A DNA stretch of 5,508 bases from Gemmatimonadota bacterium. Lineage in GTDB: Bacteria; Gemmatimonadota; Gemmatimonadetes; Gemmatimonadales; GWC2-71-9. The translations under genes and the position numbers were made by a program. Shown in pieces: positions 1 to 5,454 of this stretch. Below the pieces are notes generated by a model, which worked only from the letters and a program-made list of their open reading frames with translations, searched no databases and was not told the origin of the DNA. Where the stretch lies: assembly GCA_027294815.1 (NCBI GenBank), contig JAPULP010000258.1:1-5508 (forward strand), in the 5' to 3' direction. Within the stretch, counting starts at the first letter, position 1; each line of letters starts with the position of its first letter.

Positions 1-284
1 CGGACGCGCCCGACGTCGATGCCGCCGCGATCGAGACCGCGGGAAACGCCCTTCGCTCAACGGATGTCGTCTTGGGTCCCGCCACCGACGGAGGATACTA
101 CCTCATTGGGTTGGCGCGCCCGCTGCCGGAGCTGTTTCAGGACATGCCATGGGGTACGGAAGAGGTTTTGGATGCCACCCGGGCGGCGTGCAAAGGAATG
201 AGAATCACGCCCGAGTTGCTGCCGGTGCTGCGAGATGTGGATCGGCTGAGCGACTTGAAAGCGCTCGGTCTCTGGCCCTCTTGA
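1..284 (+). CDS. DUF2064/TIGR04282-type glycosyltransferase, C-terminal part (5' end outside window)
   Basis: This is the 3' end of a gene that enters from the left and is open from base 3 to the TGA at 282-284, giving about 93 residues. It reads as the C-terminal half of a small GT-A-fold glycosyltransferase of the DUF2064 (TIGR04282) family. Seen directly: an acidic DAPDV segment at the window edge (in this family usually preceded by Gly-Ser), then a VVLGPATDGGYYLIGL block at 66-113, a DMPWGTEEVLDAT block, and a terminal LPVLRDVDRLSDL block. The DGGYYLIG and P-W-[SG]-T-x-x-V motifs in this order are characteristic of the family. Members are annotated as nucleotide-sugar-dependent transferases, some linked to arsenosugar synthesis; the acceptor here cannot be told. 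A TTG at 72 would give a 70-aa product, but the conserved reading frame continues upstream to the edge, so that is not the true start. The next gene begins 66 bases downstream on the same strand. Confidence 0.88.
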   Translation, partial: DAPDVDAAAIETAGNALRSTDVVLGPATDGGYYLIGLARPLPELFQDMPWGTEEVLDATRAACKGMRITPELLPVLRDVDRLSDLKALGLWPS

Positions 285-350
285 CCCCGTCGTCTATGTG
301 GAGCGATTTTCGCGGCGCTTCCCGGATTTCCCCGAATCGAGGCCGCATCC

Positions 351-596
351 ATGGCATGGAGGGTGATCGACACCGCAGACGAAGTGTGGCACGTGCAGGC
401 TGCCGCGGAGCGTCGGGTCGACGAGAAGCTCTGGCAACTCACACTTTCTTTCCGTTGTTACGGTGGCGATCGGAAGTCCAGCGCTTTTTGGGCCACATAC
501 CCGCTCGAGTCGGGATCGAAATCCTCGCTGTTCGCCCTGGCTGACCGCATTCAGGACGACGAACTGCGAGATGTCCTGGCCCAACACTCACCATAG
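351..596 (+). CDS. Small conserved-looking hypothetical protein (81 aa)
   Basis: Function not recognised. The ATG at 351 has a GAGG (339-342) eight bases upstream, a good ribosome binding site, and no earlier ATG, GTG or TTG lies in frame after the previous gene's stop. The 81-residue product is rich in Trp and Arg near its start (M-A-W-R-V, then D-E-V-W-H-V), followed by two probable strands (W-Q-L-T-L-S-F-R and S-A-F-W-A-T-Y-P-L) and an acidic helix at the end (ADRIQDDELRDVLAQH). There is no signal peptide, membrane segment or cysteine cluster, so it is probably a small soluble cytoplasmic protein. The strand pattern with aromatic residues resembles a compact beta-rich fold with a C-terminal helix. 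Its stop codon (TAG) contributes to the AGG in front of the next gene, and the two genes are 8 bases apart, suggesting co-transcription. I have an impression of similar proteins in Gemmatimonadota but cannot confirm it. Confidence 0.68.
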   Translation: MAWRVIDTADEVWHVQAAAERRVDEKLWQLTLSFRCYGGDRKSSAFWATYPLESGSKSSLFALADRIQDDELRDVLAQHSP

Positions 597-604
597 GTCC
601 GCTC

Positions 605-868
605 ATGCGCTCACTGGCAGTTACCTCTGTGCAGGACCTTCGCCGTATCACCGAAGCCGTCGACCAATTGCGTGGACACTCCGTCGACGACGTGAACATT
701 CGTTCGGACTGCCGGCAACTGCGCATCAAACTCGACGACGGACGATGTCTTCTGCTCACCGTGGTCGTCGATGAAGAGGGCGTACCCCGCCTCGATGTGG
801 ACGTGTTGCACGCACCGGAAAACCGATCCCGAGCCCAGCTCGAGGTACGGTTTGACACGGGCGAGTAG
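605..868 (+). CDS. Small hypothetical protein (87 aa)
   Basis: Function not recognised. The ATG at 605 is preceded by AGG at 595-597, which overlaps the stop codon of the upstream gene; the spacing of 7 bases makes translational coupling likely. The product begins with a predicted helix (VQDLRRITEAVDQLRG), then has three strand-like stretches rich in alternating hydrophobic and charged residues (QLRIKLDDG, CLLLTVVVDEEG, PRLDVDVLHA) and a polar acidic tail. This helix-plus-beta-hairpin layout is typical of small soluble alpha/beta proteins. It has two cysteines and no signal peptide or membrane segment. Base composition resembles the neighbours. The longest competing reading frames on both strands give arginine- and serine-rich products without coherent secondary structure, which supports this frame. 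I cannot assign a family. Confidence 0.6.
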   Translation: MRSLAVTSVQDLRRITEAVDQLRGHSVDDVNIRSDCRQLRIKLDDGRCLLLTVVVDEEGVPRLDVDVLHAPENRSRAQLEVRFDTGE

Positions 869-929
869 CCCACTCCGGAAATCGACCCGTAACCAGTGGC
901 GCCTAACCCAGAAGCGACCGTTGGTACCC

Positions 930-934
930 AAGGA
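930..934 (+). promoter_or_regulatory. Ribosome binding site of the 137-aa gene
   Basis: AAGGA lies 7 bases before the ATG at 942. It decides the start of that gene, because the reading frame stays open further upstream to about 771, where it would overlap the 87-aa gene without a comparable site. Confidence 0.65.
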
Positions 935-941
935 ACCAGTC

Positions 942-1355
942 ATGCCGGACCGCCCACCGGATCGTCTCAAGTTCATAAGCCTAGAGTTCGAGAAGACCTC
1001 TGAGGGGCGGCAGGCCAAGGTCGTCCTCGAGGTGCAGCAGGATCTGAAGTACGTCGGTACTGCGGAGTGCTCGCAGGCCGCTGGCGGCGATTTGAAGTGT
1101 GCGGCTCTGGCGGCCGTGGACGCCATCCACCGGTCGGCGAGCGAAACTGAGTGGATACTCGAGCTCGTAGGGGCAAGGGCGGTGAAAGCGTTCGATGCCA
1201 CCGTGGTCATTGTCTCGCTGTGGGCCCGGTTGGGGGGCGGCAAGCGCCGATTGGTAGGCTCGTACCTGGCGGAGGACGGTGGCGCGAAAGGGGCCGCCAT
1301 AGCGGTTCTGAATGCAACGAACCGGCTGCTCGGTGTGAGCACGTTCTCAGGGTGA
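942..1355 (+). CDS. Hypothetical protein with an internal two-fold repeat (137 aa)
   Basis: Family not identified by name. The start at 942 is set by AAGGA at 930-934; the stop is TGA at 1353-1355. The protein appears to consist of two similar halves. Residues about 25-66 and 86-131 each start with a hydrophobic strand (A-K-V-V-L and A-T-V-V-I), reach a Val-Gly followed by Thr or Ser (VGT at 38-40, VGS at 105-107), and end in a helix with the pattern K-x-A-A-[LI]-A-x-x-x-A-x-x-R (K52 to R64 and K116 to R128). A connecting segment, ELVGARAVKAF (74-84), looks like another strand. No signal peptide or membrane segment is present, so a soluble alpha/beta protein is likely. The repeat recalls dimerising or ligand-binding alpha/beta domains such as the LeuA C-terminal domain, but this is only a resemblance. 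It sits 73 bases after the 87-aa gene and 86 bases before mltD on the same strand. Confidence 0.75.
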   Translation: MPDRPPDRLKFISLEFEKTSEGRQAKVVLEVQQDLKYVGTAECSQAAGGDLKCAALAAVDAIHRSASETEWILELVGARAVKAFDATVVIVSLWARLGGGKRRLVGSYLAEDGGAKGAAIAVLNATNRLLGVSTFSG

Positions 1356-1421
1356 GTGTGTCCTCCGTCACCCGCCGGGAACCCTCGGTCGGCGTATGTT
1401 TGTTAGGTTGTAAGGACCCGT

Positions 1422-1430
1422 AGGAAAGGA
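1422..1430 (+). promoter_or_regulatory. Ribosome binding site of mltD
   Basis: AGGAAAGGA ends 11 bases before the GTG at 1442 and 17 bases before an in-frame ATG at 1448. The spacing favours the GTG, although both starts give essentially the same lipoprotein signal. I see no convincing promoter or terminator in the rest of the 1356-1441 gap. Confidence 0.55.
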
Positions 1431-1441
1431 ACTATCGCGTT

Positions 1442-2926
1442 GTGGGCATGAGACTTACCATCCAGCAGGGTTTCGAACGAACCGCGATCCTGGCGGCGCT
1501 GGCGCTGTCGGGCTGCGCGGGGCGGTCTGAAGTCGCTTTGGTTCCCGAGGCCGTGCCGGTCACACCGGAGTCCCAGGTACTCCCCCGGATGCCCGGGATC
1601 GCGGTGGATGACTCGACCAGCGACGCGCAGGCGCTTCAGGCACTCCACGAATTGGAATTCCGCAGCCTTGCCAAAGGCGCGGACCACGTCCGTGGCGTAG
1701 TGCCCGCCGGAGGCCTGAGCAATCCCACCAGTGCTCGGGGTGGTACGGCGAGCAGCCCGGTTTCTTCACTCAACATCGAGGAGTTTGCGGGCCTGGATCG
1801 AGTGAAGTACTACGTAGATTTCTTCTTGGAGCCGTCCCGTGCCCGTTTTAACATCTGGTTGGGGCGGCTGGCGCGGTACGAAGGGATGATCCGCAATGTC
1901 CTGCGCCGATACGACCTCCCCGAAGACTTGGTCTATCTCGCGTTGATCGAGAGCGGCTACTCCAACACAGCCGTGTCGCGGGCCAACGCGATCGGCATGT
2001 GGCAATTCATACGGAGTACCGGACGCCAGTACGGCTTGCGGATAGATGGCTGGGTCGATGAGCGGCGCGATCCGTTCAAAGCGACCGATGCCGCCGCTCG
2101 CCACCTTTCCGATCTCCAGAAAGAATTCGGCTTCTGGTACTTGGCCGCCGCAGCGTACAACGGCGGCGCCACTCGTGTGTCTCGTGGTTTGAAACGATTG
2201 AACGAAGACGCGGTATCCGACTCGACCTTCTTCGTGCTGGCGGATAAGCGCTGGATCCGCCGCGAGACGCGCGACTACGTACCAAAGCTGATTGCCGCCA
2301 CGATGGTGGCAAAGGACCCGGCGCGTTACGGGTTCGACAGCATACCGGCATTGGAGCCGCTTGTGTTCGATGAAATGACGGTTTCCGATCAGACCGGTCT
2401 GGACGTCATCGCCAGTCTCGCCGACACCACCATCCGTGCCATAAAAGAATTGAATCCACAGTACTATCGGAATGCGACTCCGCCCGGCGAGCAGGTGACC
2501 GTTCGGGTTCCCAGAGGATCCGGTAATCGAGTCGCGCAGGAGTACGCCCAGTTACCGCCGTCCGAGCGCGTGAATTTCGTCGAGCACACGGTTCGGCGGG
2601 GCGAGACAATGGGCGAGATCGCAGAACGGTATGGCGTCGGATTGAGCGCCCTGCGGCTGACCAACCCAAGGGTGCGGCCGCGCCGTATGCGAATCGGACA
2701 GCGGCTCGTCATCCCCCTGAGTGGGGCCGCGCGTTCGGGCCGTGCGCGCCCGATAGCGCGCGCCACTGTTCCGCCGAGCGGTCGTCACACCGTGCGGTGG
2801 GGCGACACGCTTTGGATCGTGTCACAACGTTACGGTGTGACGCTGGCTGAACTCCGACGCTGGAATGACATGGCGCCCGGAGCAAGCGGCATCAAGGTTG
2901 GACAGCGCCTGCGTGTCAGGCCGTAG
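1442..2926 (+). CDS. mltD: Membrane-bound lytic murein transglycosylase D (lipoprotein, GH23 plus LysM)
   Basis: The enzyme cleaves the MurNAc-GlcNAc bond of peptidoglycan without water, forming 1,6-anhydro-MurNAc ends, and acts in the periplasm anchored by lipid. Of its 494 residues, 1-25 form a lipoprotein signal (hydrophobic TAILAALAL, then lipobox LSGC with C25). Residues 26 to about 115 look disordered (Pro, Ala, Ser, Gly). The catalytic GH23 domain spans about 120-290: VKYYVDFF from 121, LPEDLVYLALIESGY with catalytic Glu170 followed by Ser171, IGMWQFI (184-190), WVDERRDPFKAT and AAYNGG ending at 242. Residues about 312-358 resemble a worn LysM. Two clear LysM repeats, about 381-426 and 449-492, each begin H-T-V-R-x-G-[ED]-T and end G-Q-R-L-x-[VI]; they bind glycan GlcNAc. 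E. coli MltD also carries C-terminal LysM repeats. A GTG start at 1442 is preferred for ribosome-site spacing; ATG 1448 is the alternative. It is the last gene of the plus-strand block and converges on another lytic transglycosylase gene. Confidence 0.95.
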   Translation: MGMRLTIQQGFERTAILAALALSGCAGRSEVALVPEAVPVTPESQVLPRMPGIAVDDSTSDAQALQALHELEFRSLAKGADHVRGVVPAGGLSNPTSARGGTASSPVSSLNIEEFAGLDRVKYYVDFFLEPSRARFNIWLGRLARYEGMIRNVLRRYDLPEDLVYLALIESGYSNTAVSRANAIGMWQFIRSTGRQYGLRIDGWVDERRDPFKATDAAARHLSDLQKEFGFWYLAAAAYNGGATRVSRGLKRLNEDAVSDSTFFVLADKRWIRRETRDYVPKLIAATMVAKDPARYGFDSIPALEPLVFDEMTVSDQTGLDVIASLADTTIRAIKELNPQYYRNATPPGEQVTVRVPRGSGNRVAQEYAQLPPSERVNFVEHTVRRGETMGEIAERYGVGLSALRLTNPRVRPRRMRIGQRLVIPLSGAARSGRARPIARATVPPSGRHTVRWGDTLWIVSQRYGVTLAELRRWNDMAPGASGIKVGQRLRVRP

Positions 2927-2948
2927 TAGCGTCTCGTAGGGAGTCGAC

Positions 2949-3644
2949 TTACTGCAGTTGGTCCGGGTCGTTCGGCAGATACCCCTCCAATACCGAACTT
3001 GCATATCCATTCCGCGGATCGAGACCGCTGGCAAGCAGTTGTTGCAATCGGGTGGGGCCGCGGTTGTACGCCAATAGTGCGAGTGAGAGGTCACCCGAAT
3101 ACTTCTCCAGCATCTGGTGCAGAAACCGGAAACCAATTCTGAGATTCAGCTCGGCATCGAACAGCTCTTCGTCCGTAAGATCAGGCACGAACATTCTGGC
3201 CGTTTTCGGCATGACCTGGGCGAGGCCCAGAGCCCCGGCCGAGCTGATCGCGCGGGGATTGAACCGGCTCTCCGCGTGCACGACACGGAAACCCAGTTCC
3301 GGATCGATCCGTTCGTGCAGCGATACGTCATAGATCAGCGCCGCAAGATCCCCGTCCAAGTTGAAACGCGCCGAGTACTCGAGAACGGTCTGTGCTCGTC
3401 TCAACTCGCGAGCGGGCGCTTCGGCCACGACGGAATCCAATACCACTTCCGGCAGGCGAAGACCGGCCAGCGTGACCGTCCCGGTGAAGATTCCGTTCGA
3501 CACGTCGTCTGTACGACGCGCGGCGCCGAGCAGAGCGGCCAGAACCGCCGCGCCGGCGAGCAACGCCATGCCACGAAACGCGATGTGTTGAGTGACCGAT
3601 AATCGGCCCACGGAACCGCTAGTCTGAAATTGCCAGTCAGTCAT
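2949..3644 (-). CDS. Membrane-anchored SLT-domain lytic transglycosylase
   Basis: A 231-residue lytic murein transglycosylase of the Slt/GH23 type, acting on peptidoglycan in the periplasm. Residues 1-20 are a polar N-tail, and residues about 21-42 form one hydrophobic segment (rich in Ala and Leu, ending GAARR) that is either a signal anchor or an uncleaved signal; there is no lipobox. After a linker with helices around 78-110, the catalytic domain runs from about 100 to 215: VVHAESRFNP with catalytic Glu125 and Ser126, the block ISSAGALGLAQVMPKTA (133-149), an N-L-R-I-G-F-R-F-L helix and AYNRGP (192-197). These are the standard SLT motifs in the right order and spacing. The ATG at 3644 has GGGGAG (3656-3651) six bases upstream; the internal Met26 would remove the N-tail and has no such site. 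The gene lies 30 bases behind moaC, probably in the same transcript. It has no LysM or other wall-binding domain, unlike its convergent neighbour. Confidence 0.92.
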   Translation of the reverse strand: MTDWQFQTSGSVGRLSVTQHIAFRGMALLAGAAVLAALLGAARRTDDVSNGIFTGTVTLAGLRLPEVVLDSVVAEAPARELRRAQTVLEYSARFNLDGDLAALIYDVSLHERIDPELGFRVVHAESRFNPRAISSAGALGLAQVMPKTARMFVPDLTDEELFDAELNLRIGFRFLHQMLEKYSGDLSLALLAYNRGPTRLQQLLASGLDPRNGYASSVLEGYLPNDPDQLQ

Positions 3645-3674
3645 CTATGTCTCCCCGCCGCTGCGGCGGTGTTG

Positions 3675-4151
3675 TCATTCATTCCGCTTCCACACTCCAC
3701 TCTTCCCACCCGATTTTTCCAGGAGCCGAACATCCTGAACTTCCATGTCGTGTCCTGCCGCCTTGACCATGTCGTACACGGTAAGCAGAGCCACCGTGAC
3801 GGCCGTCAGGGCTTCCATCTCCACCCCCGTCCGCCCCACGCTGCTGGCCGATGCTATCACGTGAACGCCCGGTAGTGCCGGGTCAGGCGTAGCGGAAACC
3901 TCCACGTGGTCCAAAACAATCGGATGGCACAGAGGAATGAGATCCGCTGTTTTCTTGGCCCCCGTCGTCCCGGCCAGCTCGGCAGTGGTCAGAACGTCAC
4001 CCTTGGGGTTGATGTTCCCCGCCAAGGCCTCAAAGGCCTCCGGCGACATCCGAATCCTGCCCTCAGCCACGGCCCTTCGGGCCGTCTCCGGTTTTGGTCC
4101 CACATCGACCATTCTGGGTCGACCCTCGGCGTCAATGTGGGAGAGCTTCAT
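3675..4151 (-). CDS. moaC: Cyclic pyranopterin monophosphate synthase MoaC
   Basis: MoaC works with the radical-SAM enzyme MoaA in the first step of molybdenum cofactor synthesis, turning 3',8-cyclo-7,8-dihydro-GTP into cyclic pyranopterin monophosphate in the cytoplasm. The 158-residue product has the normal family length and opens typically with LSHID and RMVDVGPK. Residues corresponding to the known E. coli active site are all present: Lys50 in N-P-K-G-D-V-L, His76 in LIPLCHP, Glu111 and Glu113 in TGVEMEALTAV, Asp127 and Lys130 in VYDMVKA. The end, LLEKSGGKSGVWKRNE, is also typical. The ATG overlaps the holB stop codon as ATGA and has no good ribosome site of its own, so translation probably depends on ribosomes finishing holB. 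No other molybdenum cofactor gene is in the window, so the rest of the pathway must be encoded elsewhere. Identification is secure; only the reason for its placement is unclear. Confidence 0.97.
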   Translation of the reverse strand: MKLSHIDAEGRPRMVDVGPKPETARRAVAEGRIRMSPEAFEALAGNINPKGDVLTTAELAGTTGAKKTADLIPLCHPIVLDHVEVSATPDPALPGVHVIASASSVGRTGVEMEALTAVTVALLTVYDMVKAAGHDMEVQDVRLLEKSGGKSGVWKRNE

Positions 4152-5203
4152 AGACTGTTACCGATACTGGATGCCAATACGGCCATCGACAGCTGAGGAT
4201 TCACGTTTCGTTGCGTGCTCGCTCGGTGCTCTTCCACCAGCTTGAGAGCCTTTAAGTAGTTGTCCACGTTAGGCTTATCATGATCCACACCGCCACGAAG
4301 CTCCGATCGCAACTGCACCGCCAACGCGTCCAGCATTGCCCTGAACTCCCCCCGGGCACCCCACGGCGGTTGCAGCAACGCCTCCCCCACCCAGGCCTCC
4401 GGGCCCCGACGGATGGCGGTCAGGAAACGCTTCGCCGCGCGGTTGCCCTGGTCGGCTCCGTCGCGGACAGCGAGGGCGTTTGATATCGATCCCTCCGCCA
4501 AGACCGCGATTCGCTCTGCTTCCTCGGACTTCATGCCCAGCTCGGTAACCAGTAATTTCTGGACCTCGCCGTCCGTCAAGCGCCCCACGCGGATCGTCAC
4601 CAGTCTGGAGCGGACCGTCGGCAGGAGTGCGTCCGGATTGGAGGAGGTCAGCAAGAGCGTCGTATCCGGGGTCGGCTCTTCCAGCACCTTGAGCAGCGCA
4701 TTGGCCGCTTCCTGGCTCGACTCCTGGACGATGAGGCGATCCGCGTCCCCCACGAGGATCACCTTTCGTTTGGCCTGAAACGGGGTAATCCCGGCTATCC
4801 GATGCAAGAGGCGCACGGACGCCACCCGATGGCTCGATTGGCCGTCCATAGGGGCATAAATGGGGTTTCGGCGTCGCTCCTTGATGATCTCTGCAAGGGC
4901 CTCCTGCGCCTCCTCGACCTGCTTGTCGGCGCCGGCAGACCGGCGGCCCTGAGGGAGGGGAATGAACCAGTGCAGGTCGGGATGGCCGAGTTCGCGGACC
5001 TGTTTCGCGATGCGATTATCTGGGCCGGGTTCCGAACCGTCGTCGTGGCAAAAGAGCAATTCGGCCAGCCGAAGCCCGATCCGCTGTTTGCCCACGCCAG
5101 CAGGTCCGGTAAGGAGAACCGATTGCGGAAACCGGCCGGAGGCAATCGTGCCCGCCAGCCGGTTCATCAGCGCTTCGTGACCGTAAAGTGAGTGCAAGCT
5201 CAT
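4148..5203 (-). CDS. holB: DNA polymerase III subunit delta' (clamp loader), HolB-like
   Basis: Delta' is the fixed arm of the clamp loader that opens the beta sliding clamp onto DNA. The 351-residue protein starts in the usual way (LYGHEALMNRLAGTI, then FPQSVLLTGPAGVGK). Seen: Walker A GPAGVGK at 33-39; the HPDL segment (74-77) that normally follows a zinc module; a family-typical insert of about 80-145; a degenerate Walker B VILVGDADRL (148-157) where DnaX has DEAD-like residues; AANALLKVLEEP (166-177); sensor 1 LLTSSNP; and VRSRL (197-201), keeping the arginine of the SRC motif but with Leu for Cys. The C-terminal 150 residues are helical. Only one cysteine (C52) remains; the zinc module is otherwise lost. 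No DnaX C-terminal domain is present, so this is delta' and not tau/gamma. The ATG at 5203 fits the family start, although no Shine-Dalgarno sequence precedes it. It is the first gene of the holB-moaC-transglycosylase set. Confidence 0.9.
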   Translation of the reverse strand: MSLHSLYGHEALMNRLAGTIASGRFPQSVLLTGPAGVGKQRIGLRLAELLFCHDDGSEPGPDNRIAKQVRELGHPDLHWFIPLPQGRRSAGADKQVEEAQEALAEIIKERRRNPIYAPMDGQSSHRVASVRLLHRIAGITPFQAKRKVILVGDADRLIVQESSQEAANALLKVLEEPTPDTTLLLTSSNPDALLPTVRSRLVTIRVGRLTDGEVQKLLVTELGMKSEEAERIAVLAEGSISNALAVRDGADQGNRAAKRFLTAIRRGPEAWVGEALLQPPWGARGEFRAMLDALAVQLRSELRGGVDHDKPNVDNYLKALKLVEEHRASTQRNVNPQLSMAVLASSIGNSL

Positions 5204-5261
5204 CGAACAGAAATGTAAGAGACCTTGACTAAAACGGTATTGGTGGAAGATAAGTCGTTTT

Positions 5262-5286
5262 CTGACAATCAGTTATGGTGTGTCAG
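5262..5286. repeat. 6-bp inverted repeat in the holB upstream region
   Basis: CTGACA at 5262-5267 is mirrored exactly by TGTCAG at 5281-5286, with 13 bases between. The left half is also part of a small interrupted palindrome, CTGA-caa-TCAG (5262-5272), and the right half can pair imperfectly with CTGAGACA at 5295-5302. The half-site spacing of about 19 bases centre to centre is compatible with an operator for a dimeric regulator, but the arms are short enough to arise by chance. Confidence 0.3.
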
Positions 5287-5360
5287 CTAGAATCCTGAGA
5301 CAGGTGCAAATCGTGGTGAGCACTCACTTTGTTGGAGCGGCGAGGAAGGACTGCTCAGCA

Positions 5361-5381
5361 AGTGGGCAGTGGGCAGTGGAG
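5361..5381 (+). repeat. Heptamer tandem repeat (AGTGGGC)
   Basis: Two perfect head-to-tail copies of AGTGGGC (5361-5374) are followed by a third copy with two changes, AGTGGAG (5375-5381). It lies in non-coding DNA. Heptanucleotide short tandem repeats of this kind are known from intergenic regions of some bacteria, for example cyanobacteria, where copy number varies by slippage. Confidence 0.6.
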
Positions 5382-5419
5382 GGGTGGCATGGCCTCCTCC
5401 CTCCCAAACTCCTCCCTGG

Positions 5420-5454
5420 GGCGGGGGTGGACGGCCGTCAATCCCTCCCCCGCC
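5420..5454. repeat. G/C-rich inverted repeat with a palindromic loop
   Basis: GGCGGGGG (5420-5427) pairs perfectly with CCCCCGCC (5447-5454), and after one mismatch two further G-C pairs extend the stem inwards. The enclosed loop contains a perfect 8-bp palindrome, ACGGCCGT (5431-5438). No T-run follows on the plus strand and no clear one on the minus strand, so a classical intrinsic terminator is not supported. It may be a structured intergenic element or part of a dispersed repeat. Confidence 0.5.

Noticed and set aside
771..941. Upstream extension of the 137-aa gene
   Set aside because: The frame is open, but it would overlap the 87-aa gene, lacks a ribosome site and adds a low-quality basic segment. 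AAGGA before 942 gives a better start.
611..1342. Long minus-strand reading frame of 243 codons
   Set aside because: It lies opposite the 87-aa and 137-aa genes. Its product has no coherent motifs, while the plus-strand frames have ribosome sites and sensible strand-helix patterns. It is a GC-rich antisense shadow.
1395..1402. TATGTTTG, matching the TAnnTTTG promoter element of Bacteroidetes, upstream of mltD
   Set aside because: There is no matching -33 element, and nothing in the window indicates Bacteroidetes. An 8-base match with two free positions is easily chance.
2927..2948. Possible bidirectional terminator between the two converging transglycosylase genes
   Set aside because: The 22-base gap has no stem of useful length and no T-run on either strand.
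3117..3602. 161-codon plus-strand reading frame opposite the SLT gene
   Set aside because: It is antisense to a gene with clear catalytic motifs; the product is a polar, repetitive translation of the complement.
4802..5191. 129-codon plus-strand reading frame opposite holB
   Set aside because: It is fully antisense to a well-supported holB gene and has no recognisable domain.
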